64,000 nucleotides of DNA from Niallia sp. NCCP-28 (GCF_023168165.1 NZ_BQYJ01000001.1:868001-932000), one strand, 5' to 3'; positions 9,588 to 17,941 are shown, counted from the stretch's first letter. A program made the numbers and translations. Notes: a model not told the origin generated them from the letters alone.

Positions 9588-10372
9588 ATTGTTTCCACAG
9601 CTTCAATATTTTCATTTAGCCACTTAGATGCAATTCTTGCAAAGATATCTTTTGAACCAGTTGTAAAAAATTGATGTCCCATATTGCTTTTGCAAGAAGC
9701 CAGCTGATTATTGTGGGATAAAATCGTGCTTACTTCTCTTGCTGTTTCGGCTCCAGAACTGATTACCTTTACATCAGGCCCCATTTCTTGGCGAATTACT
9801 TTTTCCAATAATGGATAGTGGGTACATCCAAGAATTAATGTATCGATTCCTGAACCCTTTAATGGCTTTAATGTTTTTGCTACAATTTTTTTTGCAACCG
9901 GCCCTTCATATTCTCCACTTTCTACTAAAGGAACAAACTTAGGACAAGCAAGACTTTCTGTCTTCACACGAAAATTTATCTGTTTTAATGCCTGTTCATA
10001 TGCTCGACTTTTTACAGTGCCAATTGTGCCAATCATGCCAATATAATTATTTTTCGTCACCTTAATGGCCGTTCTGGCACCTGGTATAATGACTCCAATA
10101 ACCGGGATAGGAAGCTGTTCCTTTATTTCTTCTAATGCAACAGCAGTTGCTGTATTACAGGCAATAACAAGCATTTTAATATTTCGCTGCAATAAAAACC
10201 TTGTCATTTCCCATGTGAATTTTTTAACTTCTTCTCCTGTTCTCGGGCCATATGGACACCTTGCCGTATCTCCTAAGTAAATAATATTTTCATATGGCAG
10301 CTGGCGCATAATTTCTTTTGCAACTGTCAGTCCGCCAACTCCCGAATCTATAACACCTATTGCTCTTTCCAA
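9575..10372 (-). CDS. racE: Glutamate racemase
   Basis: Makes D-glutamate for peptidoglycan by cofactor-independent racemisation. At 265 residues it is normal length. The catalytic pair is visible: Cys72 in ACNTAT and Cys183 in GCTHYPLL, with Asp9-Ser10 in VIDSGVGG and the [11 protein letters not shown] motif. The stop lies inside a terminator hairpin that has been duplicated by an insertion just downstream. It follows the MarR-family gene by 10 bp and precedes gerM, as in B. subtilis. Confidence 0.96.
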   Translation of the reverse strand: MERAIGVIDSGVGGLTVAKEIMRQLPYENIIYLGDTARCPYGPRTGEEVKKFTWEMTRFLLQRNIKMLVIACNTATAVALEEIKEQLPIPVIGVIIPGARTAIKVTKNNYIGMIGTIGTVKSRAYEQALKQINFRVKTESLACPKFVPLVESGEYEGPVAKKIVAKTLKPLKGSGIDTLILGCTHYPLLEKVIRQEMGPDVKVISSGAETAREVSTILSHNNQLASCKSNMGHQFFTTGSKDIFARIASKWLNENIEAVETIKLS

Positions 10373-10382
10373 AAAAACCGCC

Positions 10383-10841
10383 TCATTTTTCTCGCATTTC
10401 TTGATGTAGTTTCATAAAATTATCTTTTAGCTGCGATATTTCTTCCAACGTATAATTACCCAAAACTTCTTGCAAATACACTTGTCGTTTTTTTATTACT
10501 TCATCTATAAGAACCTTTCCTTCATCTAATAAATGAATGCGCACAACTCGCCGGTCATTTGGATCTTTTACACGTTGCACAAGCTCATTTTTCTCCATCC
10601 GGTCCACTAAATCTGTTGTTGTACTAAATGCCAAATACATTTTATTCGAAAGTTCTCCTATTGTCATATCGCCATCTTCAAACAACCATTGAAGAGCCAC
10701 AAATTGTGGAGGAGTAATCGTATAATCACTTAACAGTTCTCTGCCTTTTTGCTTAATTATTCCTGCTATGTATCTCATATCTTTTTCAATCGTTGCAATA
10801 ATATCTAAATACTCTTTTGAGTCTTTTTCTTCTATAGTCAT
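10383..10841 (-). CDS. ysmB: MarR-family transcriptional regulator
   Basis: A 152-residue winged-helix DNA-binding protein. The wHTH lies at about 40-115 ([20 protein letters not shown], then [20 protein letters not shown], the conserved wing) and is flanked by dimerisation helices. It sits 10 bp before racE and is likely cotranscribed; the gene next to racE in B. subtilis is also a MarR protein (ysmB), which is the basis for the symbol. Targets and ligand are not evident; autoregulation is typical of the family. Confidence 0.88.
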   Translation of the reverse strand: MTIEEKDSKEYLDIIATIEKDMRYIAGIIKQKGRELLSDYTITPPQFVALQWLFEDGDMTIGELSNKMYLAFSTTTDLVDRMEKNELVQRVKDPNDRRVVRIHLLDEGKVLIDEVIKKRQVYLQEVLGNYTLEEISQLKDNFMKLHQEMREK

Positions 10842-10864
10842 ATTTACATCTCCTAATTTCTATC

Positions 10865-10930
10865 CTAATACAATTGATTCTTGTATTGAAAAATATACAA
10901 GATGCCCAATAAACCAATTATAATCCACAT
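10865..10930 (-). CDS. Possible 21-residue membrane peptide upstream of ysmB
   Basis: A short frame reading MWIIIGLLGILYIFQYKN plus three residues: one hydrophobic helix with a short polar tail, the shape of many small bacterial membrane proteins. There is only a weak ribosome site (GAAG). It ends 24 bp before the MarR gene. Composition is suggestive but chance cannot be excluded at this length. Confidence 0.25.
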   Translation of the reverse strand: MWIIIGLLGILYIFQYKNQLY

Positions 10931-11011
10931 TTGAATCTTCGTAAATGGATATAGGAACGAGATTATTTTACATGGAATGTTTTTTGGAAGATCTTCAAAA
11001 AAAACACCCTG

Positions 11012-11587
11012 CTATTTATCTATTTCCTCAAATATATTTTCCCTTGTCTCTATGGAATGATGGAGGTTCTCCTCATTCTCTATCTGCTTATTTACCATAG
11101 GAAAATATTTCTTCATTAGTTTTTTAAACTCACCTACTGTTAAAGGTTTCGCATCGCCTTGCATTTCATAGCCTATATCTCCATTCGGCTCAATTGTTGC
11201 AGTTTTAATATCTTCTATTTTCGCAATCCCCTTATTCCTTAATCTCATTTCCATCTGATCAATAGTTAATCTTAGTTGTTTTAATGTATGTCTTTGCAAA
11301 ACCCCATCCTTTATCACCACTTTAGCTTTTCCTGTCACTATATTCTCAAAAAAATCCCATTTAAGCTGCAAATATTCCAAAAGAAGTATCGTTACCACAA
11401 AAATAGTTGATGCAGCAATTGCCTTAATGACACTATTTTCCACAATCGGCTGTACAATAAGGGTGCCTATAGAAATCATCACAATCGTTTGTGTATGGGT
11501 CATTTGAGAAATTGATTTTCTCCCAGCAATCCTCAAAAGAATGATTCCAGAAAGTATTAATACAACACTATGCCAAAAATAATGCAT
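11012..11587 (-). CDS. DUF421 (YetF-family) membrane protein
   Basis: A 191-residue protein: about three N-terminal membrane segments (roughly 5-20, 33-52, 55-72), then a cytoplasmic YetF-type domain with VVIKDGVLQRHTLKQLRLT, a region of MRLRNKGIAKIEDIKTATIE and the final strand NGDIGYEM. Several Bacillus paralogues (YdfR, YkjA, YetF) exist; which one is closest cannot be said. AGGAGG supports the ATG at 11587. A MerR-like dyad lies in the promoter. The C-terminal tail is charged and Glu-rich. Function is unknown. Confidence 0.88.
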   Translation of the reverse strand: MHYFWHSVVLILSGIILLRIAGRKSISQMTHTQTIVMISIGTLIVQPIVENSVIKAIAASTIFVVTILLLEYLQLKWDFFENIVTGKAKVVIKDGVLQRHTLKQLRLTIDQMEMRLRNKGIAKIEDIKTATIEPNGDIGYEMQGDAKPLTVGEFKKLMKKYFPMVNKQIENEENLHHSIETRENIFEEIDK

Positions 11588-11604
11588 ATAGTTTCCTCCT
11601 AAAC

Positions 11605-11635
11605 ATTATGCTTACACTATAGTGTAAGCAAACAA
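11605..11635 (-). promoter_or_regulatory. Promoter with MerR-type dyad operator for the DUF421 gene
   Basis: Minus strand: -35 TTGTTT (11630-11635), -10 CATAAT (11605-11610), with an abnormally long 19-bp spacer filled by the perfect palindrome CTTACACTATAGTGTAAG (11611-11628). A 19-bp spacer carrying a dyad is the hallmark of promoters activated by MerR-family regulators. No merR gene is in the window, so the regulator is unknown. Confidence 0.6.
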
Positions 11636-11679
11636 ATAAACCTTATTCTTTCCTCCCTTGCTAATCCCCCATGAAAAAA

Positions 11680-11746
11680 GAAGATGATTCAAAATAAGAA
11701 GCCATCTACACAATTTTTGCGGACAGCTCTTACCTGAATCATCTTC
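11680..11746 (-). terminator. Long stem-loop, copy A (downstream of the RNase J gene)
   Basis: The arms GAAGATGATTCA and TGAATCATCTTC enclose a further stem (ATAAGAA region), and on the minus strand the structure is followed by TTTTTTC, so it can terminate the rnj transcript. It matches the stem-loop behind gerE (13894-13960) at 58 of 67 positions, with no gaps. Similarity extends another ~20 bp into sequence matching the last codons of gerE. Confidence 0.8.
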
Positions 11747-11759
11747 TCTTATTATAGAT

Positions 11760-11894
11760 TTAGCTACCTTCTTCAAAAGATTCCCCAACAATAAAACCTA
11801 TACATGCCTTTTGGGACTGCAAATACAAAAAGCACTCTTTTTCTAATTCAAAATATCCTGCTCGATTTACTTTAAACGTATATTTACTGTCCAA
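11760..11894 (-). other. Unexplained open frame (44 codons) ending at stem-loop copy A
   Basis: From TTG at 11894 it reads MDSKYTFKVNRAGYFELE, then a Cys/Gln-containing strand and GFIVGESFEEGS. The composition looks protein-like, but there is no ribosome site and an in-frame stop lies directly upstream. It could be the remnant of a longer gene. I do not recognise it. Confidence 0.3.
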
Positions 11895-11981
11895 TCATTC
11901 AGTAGATTAGTTTTTTAGCATCGATATTAGCAATCAATAAAATTAAACATCTCTTTTTATTTAATAGGGGTTTGCACCCAC

Positions 11982-13652
11982 TTAAATTTCGATTATAATC
12001 GGCAGTATCATCGGCCTTCTTCTAGTTTGCGCAAATAAATACTGCCCTACAGATTTTTTAATACTTTGTTTCATGATATTCCATTGTCTAGTATTCTCAG
12101 CCTGTAATTCTTCCACTGTTTTTTTCACAAGTCTGTTAACTTCCTTTAAGAGATCGTCTGCATTTCTGGCATATACAAACCCCCGAGTAATAGTATCAGG
12201 TCCTGAAATTATTTTTCGTTCCACTTTGTTAATTGTTATCACAATCACTAACATTCCATCTTCGGAAAGCTGTTTTCGGTCTCTCAGCACTATCTGTCCA
12301 ACATCCCCTACTCCCATTCCATCAATATATGTATCTCCTGCTGGTATTTTTCGTGTTTTTCTGGCAACCTTATTTTGAATATCAACCACATCGCCATTTT
12401 GGATAATGAATGTGTTTCCTTTCTCCACTCCAACAGATTCAGCAAGCAAACGATGATGGTGCAGCATTCTATATTCACCGTGGATCGGAATAAAATAAGT
12501 CGGCTTCATTAAAGTAAGCATAAGCTTAAGATCCTCCTGATAGCCATGCCCGGAAACATGCATGCCTGTTGTACTTCCCGAACCATAAATCACTTTAGCT
12601 CCAAGCTGAAATAAGTTATCAATAATACTCGAGACACTCCGTTCATTCCCAGGTATTGGGGAAGCAGCTAATATAATTGTATCACCAGGATAAATAGCAG
12701 CATCTCGATAATTTCCAGTAGCTAAGCGGGCAAGGGCAGCATTTGGTTCGCCCTGGCTTCCTGTACACAGGATAGCTACCTTTTCTGAAGATAATGCATC
12801 GATTTCTTGCGCCTCAATCAGCATGCCATCAGGAATAGTTAAATATCCTCGCTCTATTGCTACAGATACTATATTGACCATACTTCTCCCTAACAGTGCA
12901 AGTTTTCTATTGGTTTTCGCAGCCGCTTCAACTACTTGCTGTACACGATTTACATTTGAAGCAAATGTAGAAACGAAAATTTTCCCTGTAGCTTTTGTAA
13001 AGGCCTCCAGCATATGACCTTCCACCATTCTTTCTGATGGTGTTAGACCAGGACGTTCTGCATTTGTACTTTCTGATATAAGAACAAGCACTCCTTCCTG
13101 ACCAATATCAGCCATTTTATGAATATCAGAATATTCATTATTCATAGGAGTTAAATCAAATTTAAAATCCCCAGTATGGACGACGTTTCCTTCTGGTGTA
13201 TGCAAAACGATTCCCAGACAATCTGGAATACTATGATTAGTTTTGAAAAAGGACGTTTTTATTTTCCCAAATTCTATTTCTGTTTTGGAGTTAATCTCAA
13301 TTAGTTTTGTATCCCTTTTCAGCTTATGTTCATCTAATTTTAATTCAATTAACCCTAGTGTAAATGCTGTCGCATAGATGGGAACATTTATTTTTCTTAA
13401 AAAATAGGGAATGCCTCCAATATGATCTTCATGGCCATGTGTCACTACTAATGCACGAATTTTATCCTTATTTTCTTCTAGATAAGAAATATCAGGAATA
13501 ATTAAATCAATTCCTAACAAACTCTCATCTGGAAACTTTCCTCCACAATCAATGATTACAATATCATCTGCATATTGAATAACATACATATTTTTCCCGA
13601 TTTCATTTATGCCGCCCAAAGCGAATATTGCTAAGTTTTCTTTCGTTTGCAA
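11982..13652 (-). CDS. Ribonuclease J family protein (extra paralogue)
   Basis: Metallo-beta-lactamase/beta-CASP ribonuclease, about 556 residues, expected to act as 5'-3' exo- and endoribonuclease in mRNA turnover. The catalytic HGHEDH (residues 72-77) is intact, followed by HSIPD, HTGDFKFD, the beta-CASP segment and the C-terminal KRRPMILPI-like end (RRRPMILPIIIEI). I choose the TTG at 13652 because GGGAGG lies seven bases before it; an ATG five codons upstream is itself part of that site. The position, directly after gerE, is neither the rnjA (next to rpoY/ykzG) nor the rnjB (near dapA) locus, so this is probably a third RNase J. Confidence 0.85.
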   Translation of the reverse strand: MQTKENLAIFALGGINEIGKNMYVIQYADDIVIIDCGGKFPDESLLGIDLIIPDISYLEENKDKIRALVVTHGHEDHIGGIPYFLRKINVPIYATAFTLGLIELKLDEHKLKRDTKLIEINSKTEIEFGKIKTSFFKTNHSIPDCLGIVLHTPEGNVVHTGDFKFDLTPMNNEYSDIHKMADIGQEGVLVLISESTNAERPGLTPSERMVEGHMLEAFTKATGKIFVSTFASNVNRVQQVVEAAAKTNRKLALLGRSMVNIVSVAIERGYLTIPDGMLIEAQEIDALSSEKVAILCTGSQGEPNAALARLATGNYRDAAIYPGDTIILAASPIPGNERSVSSIIDNLFQLGAKVIYGSGSTTGMHVSGHGYQEDLKLMLTLMKPTYFIPIHGEYRMLHHHRLLAESVGVEKGNTFIIQNGDVVDIQNKVARKTRKIPAGDTYIDGMGVGDVGQIVLRDRKQLSEDGMLVIVITINKVERKIISGPDTITRGFVYARNADDLLKEVNRLVKKTVEELQAENTRQWNIMKQSIKKSVGQYLFAQTRRRPMILPIIIEI

Positions 13653-13893
13653 ATTTATTCCTCCCATACTAATTTGTTATCATTAGTATGGCTTTATGAA
13701 ACAGCATTAATTATTGCTTTTACAAATTAATTTTTATAAATAAAAAATGAATTAATAATAAATATAGTAAATTTAGGCAGGATTTAATTTTTGAGAATTC
13801 CTATCGTGCAATTTTTTCTTTAGCTATTTGATGGAATGGTTCTTATCAATCCTAAAAAAAACAATGGCTTATCTCCCTTTATTTTATGCAAAA

Positions 13894-13960
13894 GAAGATG
13901 ATCCAAAATAAGAAGCCATTCACGCAATTTTCGCGAGCAGTTCTTATCTGAATCATCTTC
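13894..13960 (-). terminator. Long stem-loop, copy B (gerE terminator)
   Basis: Starts 5 nt after the gerE stop. The outer arms GAAGATGATCCA/TGAATCATCTTC and inner arms ATAAGAA/TTCTTAT and CGC/GCG form a long, nearly continuous hairpin, followed on the minus strand by TTTTGC. Compared with copy A, four of the nine substitutions convert A-U to G-U pairs in the minus-strand RNA, so base pairing is kept on that strand. Confidence 0.8.
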
Positions 13961-13965
13961 TCTGA

Positions 13966-14190
13966 TTATAGTTTTAGCTCTCCCATTCTAAGGAGCTCTA
14001 CAACAGCCTGTGAACGCCCCTTAACGCCCAGCTTTTGCATTGCATTTGAAATATGATTTCGAACTGTTTTTTCGCTTATGAATAAATCACTTGCGATTTC
14101 TTTTGTTGTTTTATCTTGTACTAACAGTTCAAACACTTCTCTTTCCCTTTTCGTTAGTAATGGCTTGTGAGTAAATTCATTCTCCTTCAA
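13966..14190 (-). CDS. gerE: Spore coat regulator GerE
   Basis: LuxR-type DNA-binding protein that modulates sigma-K-dependent coat genes late in sporulation. The 74 residues are one HTH domain: LLTKREREVFELLVQDKTTK, EIASDLFISEKTVRNHISNA and MQKLGVKGRSQAVVELLRMG. Length and sequence match B. subtilis GerE closely. The start codon is TTG with AAGGAGG ten bases upstream. A sigma-K-like promoter precedes it and a long stem-loop follows the stop. Confidence 0.97.
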   Translation of the reverse strand: MKENEFTHKPLLTKREREVFELLVQDKTTKEIASDLFISEKTVRNHISNAMQKLGVKGRSQAVVELLRMGELKL

Positions 14191-14254
14191 GTAGTATAAC
14201 CCTCCTTGCCTACACCAGCTATGAACTTTGGGATGGGTATTATCATAGTCTGAA

Positions 14255-14284
14255 TATAGTATGTAAGGAGAAGCCTTGGAGTGA
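14255..14284 (-). promoter_or_regulatory. Sigma-K-like promoter of gerE
   Basis: Minus strand -10 CATACTATA (14255-14263) matches the sigma-K consensus CATAnnnTA exactly; a CAC motif about 17 bp upstream (14281-14283) fits the weak -35. B. subtilis gerE is known to be transcribed by sigma-K. The leader to the TTG start is about 60 nt. Confidence 0.6.
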
Positions 14285-14633
14285 CTACATTTCTGTAAAA
14301 TCGGAATGCTTTTTTCTTTTTTGCTTTTTTAAACTAAACAAAAAAGAAAACGCTTTATAAATTAATTATATTCTTAGATTTTTTCCTGCTGATATTTTAA
14401 TCATGGACTGCCAGCATAAATACATAATTATTCCTGCATACATGTTTCAAGTGCAACTCCTTGAACGAAAATATTTTTAGAAAGTAATTATTCAGTATTT
14501 AACTATTAGCGAAATCCCTTAAACAAAATAAATATGAACTTTCAATTTTATACATATTCCCCACTATTAACAAGGGAAATCCTTCTATTTTAAGTATAAT
14601 AAATACAAACCATTATGAAGAAGGGGAAACTGC
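14285..14633. other. Intergenic stretch, no supported gene
   Basis: AT-rich gap between the divergent gerE and lipoprotein-remnant regions. A weak stem (AAGAAAACG region near 14320-14355) is visible, but no gene, riboswitch or repeat that I can support. Confidence 0.4.
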
Positions 14634-15073
14634 ATAAAAAAAATACTGGGCTTAATATTTATTTTGCTAATTGGAGTAATAGCCACTGCTTGTAGCAATG
14701 AAACAATAAAAACAGAAGAGGTTATTCAAAAAAAAGAAAAGCAAAATAATAATGGAACAGCAGATTACAGCTACACACTAAAATTAAAAATATCTGATGG
14801 CCAATCCAGCGAGATTTTTGAAAAAAATGGTCAATTATCCTTTTCAAATGATGGTGCCTTAAAAATAACGCGAGATTGGGAAGACCATGTTGAAATTGAA
14901 GATGCGGCAATTTAAATTGGCTAAAAGGAGAATACATAGTACTCTTTTTTATAAACGATACAACAAACAGATTCCCTACTGGAAACATTATGATTTCCCC
15001 TGCCTTTTTATCGCTTTATTTTCTTAAAGAGAATCGTTGCCACTTTGAAAAGTTTTTTATTTATCCGGCATGA
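14634..15073 (+). pseudogene. Decayed lipoprotein gene (start lost, frameshifted)
   Basis: The sequence reads as a lipoprotein, KKILGLIFILLIGVIATAC with the Cys at the end of a hydrophobic signal, then SNETIKTEEVIQ and a beta-rich body. AAGGGG stands seven bases before codon 1, but that codon is ATA, not ATG. The frame stops at 14915 after about 94 codons. A one-base shift there continues with NLNWLKGEYIVLFFIND and similar to a stop at 15071-15073, keeping a protein-like pattern. An ATG at 14615 enters the wrong frame across an A8 run. Two independent lesions argue for a pseudogene, although an ATA start or sequencing error is possible. The family is not recognised. Confidence 0.6.
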
Positions 15074-15146
15074 ACGGACAATAAGGCCCCGCTGCTTGCA
15101 GATTCATTTTACTAAAAATATTTTCCTCCCTCCATGTTTTTATATT

Positions 15147-15176
15147 TTGTGTAAAATTGTTCTTAAATGCTACAAT
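15147..15176 (+). promoter_or_regulatory. Sigma-A-like promoter of the ketopantoate-reductase gene
   Basis: TTGTGT (15147-15152), 18-bp spacer, TACAAT (15171-15176), about 37 bp before the start codon. Confidence 0.5.
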
Positions 15177-15213
15177 AAAAAAAACAGTCTATATACTAGA
15201 AAGGAAGAATCGC

Positions 15214-16143
15214 ATGCGCATACTTATATTAGGAGCTGGAGGCGTTGGCGGCTACTTCGGCGGCCGTCTAGTAGAAAAAGGAGAAGATGTTACTTTTTTA
15301 GTAAGGGAAAATAGAAAAAAACAGCTGAAAAAAAATGACCTAGTTATCCGAAGTGTAAACGATGATTATTCTTTTACCCCTAAATTAATCACAGCTAAAG
15401 ACACTAACGAAATATTTGATGTTGTCCTTTTTTCTACAAAGTCTTACCATTTGGAAAATGCTATAAAAGATTTAAAACCTTTTGTCAGAGACCATACCGT
15501 TATTATTCCTCTTCTAAATGGCATCGCACATGTACCTATATTAAAAGATGCTTTTGGAGAAGAAAAAGTTATTGGAGGCTTATGTTTTATTGAAACCACC
15601 TTAAATGATAATGGTGATGTAGTGCAAACAAGTAAAGCTGCAAAACTTGTTTATGGGGAATTTGAAGGAAAAGAAACAGAACGCATCCGTAAAATTGCTG
15701 ATGCATTCAGCGGGACGAAAGCTGAGTTTGTGCTGAGCAGCGCTATTGAAAAAGAAATGTGGCATAAATATATGTTTATTACAGTCATGTCAGGCGTTAC
15801 TTCCCTTATGCGTGCTCCAATCGGCCCTATCCGCGAAAGTGATGGAGGGCGAAACATTATTCGCCAGCTATTTACAGAATGTGCGGCTATTATGACCGCC
15901 TATAATGCTCCAATCAGCGAAACAATTATTGACGATCATATGAAAACAATGGATGCCATTGGATATGGAATGAAATCTTCGATGCAGCGGGATATGGAAA
16001 AAAACGCGTTTGTCGAAGGAGATCATTTGCAAGGTTATCTGCTAGAACTTGCTCAAGCAAAAAATATCCATGCACCATTGATGGAACTTGTCTATCAAAA
16101 TATCAAGGTATATAAAAAAATGCTTCAAAAACAAAATCGATAA
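15214..16143 (+). CDS. 2-dehydropantoate 2-reductase family protein
   Basis: NADPH-dependent reductase of the ApbA/PanE family; the classic reaction is ketopantoate to pantoate for coenzyme A. 309 residues. The N-terminal Rossmann loop GAGGVGGYFGG is at residues 7-17, with FSTKSYHLENAIKDLKPF, IIPLLNGIAH and the conserved KEMWHKYMFITVMSG (catalytic Lys helix) further on. AAAGGAAG supports the start at 15214 rather than an in-frame ATG 19 codons upstream. It stands alone, outside a pan operon, between a terminator and the lipoprotein remnant. Many bacilli have several paralogues, so the physiological substrate may differ and no symbol is given. Confidence 0.88.
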   Translation: MRILILGAGGVGGYFGGRLVEKGEDVTFLVRENRKKQLKKNDLVIRSVNDDYSFTPKLITAKDTNEIFDVVLFSTKSYHLENAIKDLKPFVRDHTVIIPLLNGIAHVPILKDAFGEEKVIGGLCFIETTLNDNGDVVQTSKAAKLVYGEFEGKETERIRKIADAFSGTKAEFVLSSAIEKEMWHKYMFITVMSGVTSLMRAPIGPIRESDGGRNIIRQLFTECAAIMTAYNAPISETIIDDHMKTMDAIGYGMKSSMQRDMEKNAFVEGDHLQGYLLELAQAKNIHAPLMELVYQNIKVYKKMLQKQNR

Positions 16144-16146
16144 TAA

Positions 16147-16190
16147 AAAGGAACCTTTTCTCTTATTTTAAAAAAAGGTTCCTTTTCGTT
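16147..16190. terminator. Terminator after the ketopantoate-reductase gene
   Basis: AAAAGGAACC pairs with GGTTCCTTTT across a ~20-nt loop; usable from both strands. Confidence 0.85.
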
Positions 16191-16685
16191 AAATAAATAG
16201 CACCATAAGTTCTTCATCATAATAAATGCCATTAACTTTTAATGCCTTTTTATCTATTCCATATGTTTGAAACCCTAATGATTGGTATAATTTAATTGCT
16301 CCTTCATTACCTGATACTACCCCCAAATAAATTTGTTTTAGTTGCTTGAGCCCCTTTGCGTAATTAATTGCTTCTTTCATTAACTTTTTCGCAGTTCCTC
16401 TGCCGCGATATTTTGGTTTCACATACATTGCAACAATATTGCCTCTATGCTTCATTTTATTTTTTTGCTCTACAATTAAGGTTACTGCACCGATCAATTG
16501 ATTTTTTTCAAATGCTCCAAAAGTAAAATTATCATTATTCATTAACCTGTTTGCAAAACTTCTACAGAAAAATGGACTTCCTCTTCATAACTAGAACCAA
16601 AAGCTTCAGGATGATTCTTCAATGCTTCTAATCGTATATCTTGATATACGGATGCATCTTCTGTATGTAATATTCTTATCTCCAT
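16189..16685 (-). pseudogene. GNAT acetyltransferase split by a frameshift
   Basis: Two frames together make a complete 164-residue GNAT N-acetyltransferase. The first (16685-16542) gives MEIRILHTEDASVYQDIRLE, then ALKNHPEAFGSSYEEE, the normal N-terminus, and stops after 47 codons. The second (16542-16189) starts at MNNDNFTFGAFEKNQLIGAV and carries the acetyl-CoA loop YRGRGTAKKLM and the GNEGAIKLYQSLGF helix. Shifting one base at about 16545 joins them without a gap. The stop and ATG overlap as TAATG, so coupled translation of two halves is formally possible, but a disrupted gene or a sequencing error is the simpler reading. Confidence 0.75.
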
Positions 16686-16805
16686 ATGACGACACCCCAT
16701 TGATAAAATAAATGATTTTCCATTTCATTATATCAATAAGTACATATTCGACGTAAAAATCAGATGTTCTTTTGATGCTTGTTTCAATTCCAGCAGCTAA
16801 ATTGA

Positions 16806-17804
16806 TTATTTGCTTAATTGATCTCGATCCATTCCTGGGGGCTCCTCCATCCATCCATGATCTATCATTGCCATTACTCCCTCTCTAGTGTATTCATACA
16901 CATCTTTTGCCAAAAGCGCTAATTTCAAATTCACATCATTACGCAAGCTAAAACCTGCGCCGAAACTTTGGCCGCCCAGGCTAAAGTTGCACATTAAATA
17001 AGTGCAGAACATCATTAATTTATCTGAAAATGGAGATTCTGTAGAACTTGTGATATTTCCCCCGGAGGTTGCTGGGGCATATATATCATCATTAATCAGC
17101 ATATTTCCCATCTCTGAAAGTATACTTTTAGATAAATTTTTTCCTTTTAGAAAATATTTTTTAATATCCGGATTTTTTGCACATTGAGCAAAGCCTGTTA
17201 TCATTTGCATGCCAACTATATTTGTTTCAATCCCATGATAAATATATCCATATTCTATGGTATTTAGTTTTCTTTTTTGTCCCAATATATTTGTTCCTTT
17301 TAAATAAGCTTTGTCTGTAATATAGTCCACCGTTTTAGGCATATTGATGAAATTAGGGGCTAACAGCATGTCTTCTTCCATTAAATAGTTGGTAAATTGT
17401 TCATAATAGTTTTGCGTTAAAGCAGATAACTGTTGATACAATTTAATTATATCTTCACGATATGCCATCGTTAAATGCAATGTATACAAGCCCATGCTTA
17501 TTTCCTTTAATATTCTGCATAGCATAATATCAAACCTATTATCATATAGCTTTGGTGCATAAATATTAACATCACTGCTCGTGAATCCCGTAGGAAGAGC
17601 GGCTCTTTCTTCTTTAAATAGTTGTTTAATTTCTTCTACTTTTGGATGAAGCTCTTTCCATAAGCCTTCCATTAACTTTTTTGCTTGTTTATCTTCAGCT
17701 GTTTCAATAAAGTATTCAAGTATTCTTAAAATCATTGTTTTCTTTTGAAAGGTCATCCATAAAGCACCCAACTCAGTTGATGATAATTTCCTTTTTTTCG
17801 CCAC
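16806..17804 (-). CDS. DUF3231 protein
   Basis: A 332-residue, helix-rich protein composed of two related halves of about 160 residues, each beginning with a KRKL.. ELG/EYG pattern (AKKRKLSSTELGALW near the start, GQKRKLNTIEYGYIY near 175) and ending in a Gly/Asn-rich stretch. This double-domain, ferritin-like-sized layout is that of DUF3231, common in Bacillaceae. GTG at 17804 is preferred because AAGGGA lies nine bases before it; an ATG six codons upstream has no site. Monocistronic. Function unknown; some members have been linked to spores, which cannot be tested here. Confidence 0.8.
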   Translation of the reverse strand: MAKKRKLSSTELGALWMTFQKKTMILRILEYFIETAEDKQAKKLMEGLWKELHPKVEEIKQLFKEERAALPTGFTSSDVNIYAPKLYDNRFDIMLCRILKEISMGLYTLHLTMAYREDIIKLYQQLSALTQNYYEQFTNYLMEEDMLLAPNFINMPKTVDYITDKAYLKGTNILGQKRKLNTIEYGYIYHGIETNIVGMQMITGFAQCAKNPDIKKYFLKGKNLSKSILSEMGNMLINDDIYAPATSGGNITSSTESPFSDKLMMFCTYLMCNFSLGGQSFGAGFSLRNDVNLKLALLAKDVYEYTREGVMAMIDHGWMEEPPGMDRDQLSK

Positions 17805-17941
17805 TATACCAATTCCCTTCATTAAACAAATATTAATTATATAGTGTGATATTAGCTGGTTATTATACAATTATTGTAAAACAACTCATGCTTATAGTTT
17901 CCTTAACATTTATAAAGTAATCCGTCTTTTCTTTAACACAT

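Noticed and set aside
14722-14988. Minus-strand 88-codon frame opposite the lipoprotein remnant
   Set aside because: The plus strand carries the ribosome site and signal peptide; the antisense product has no recognisable pattern.
16606-16854. 82-codon minus-strand frame between the GNAT remnant and the DUF3231 gene
   Set aside because: Overlaps the GNAT N-terminal frame, which has a recognisable family pattern; product is not protein-like.
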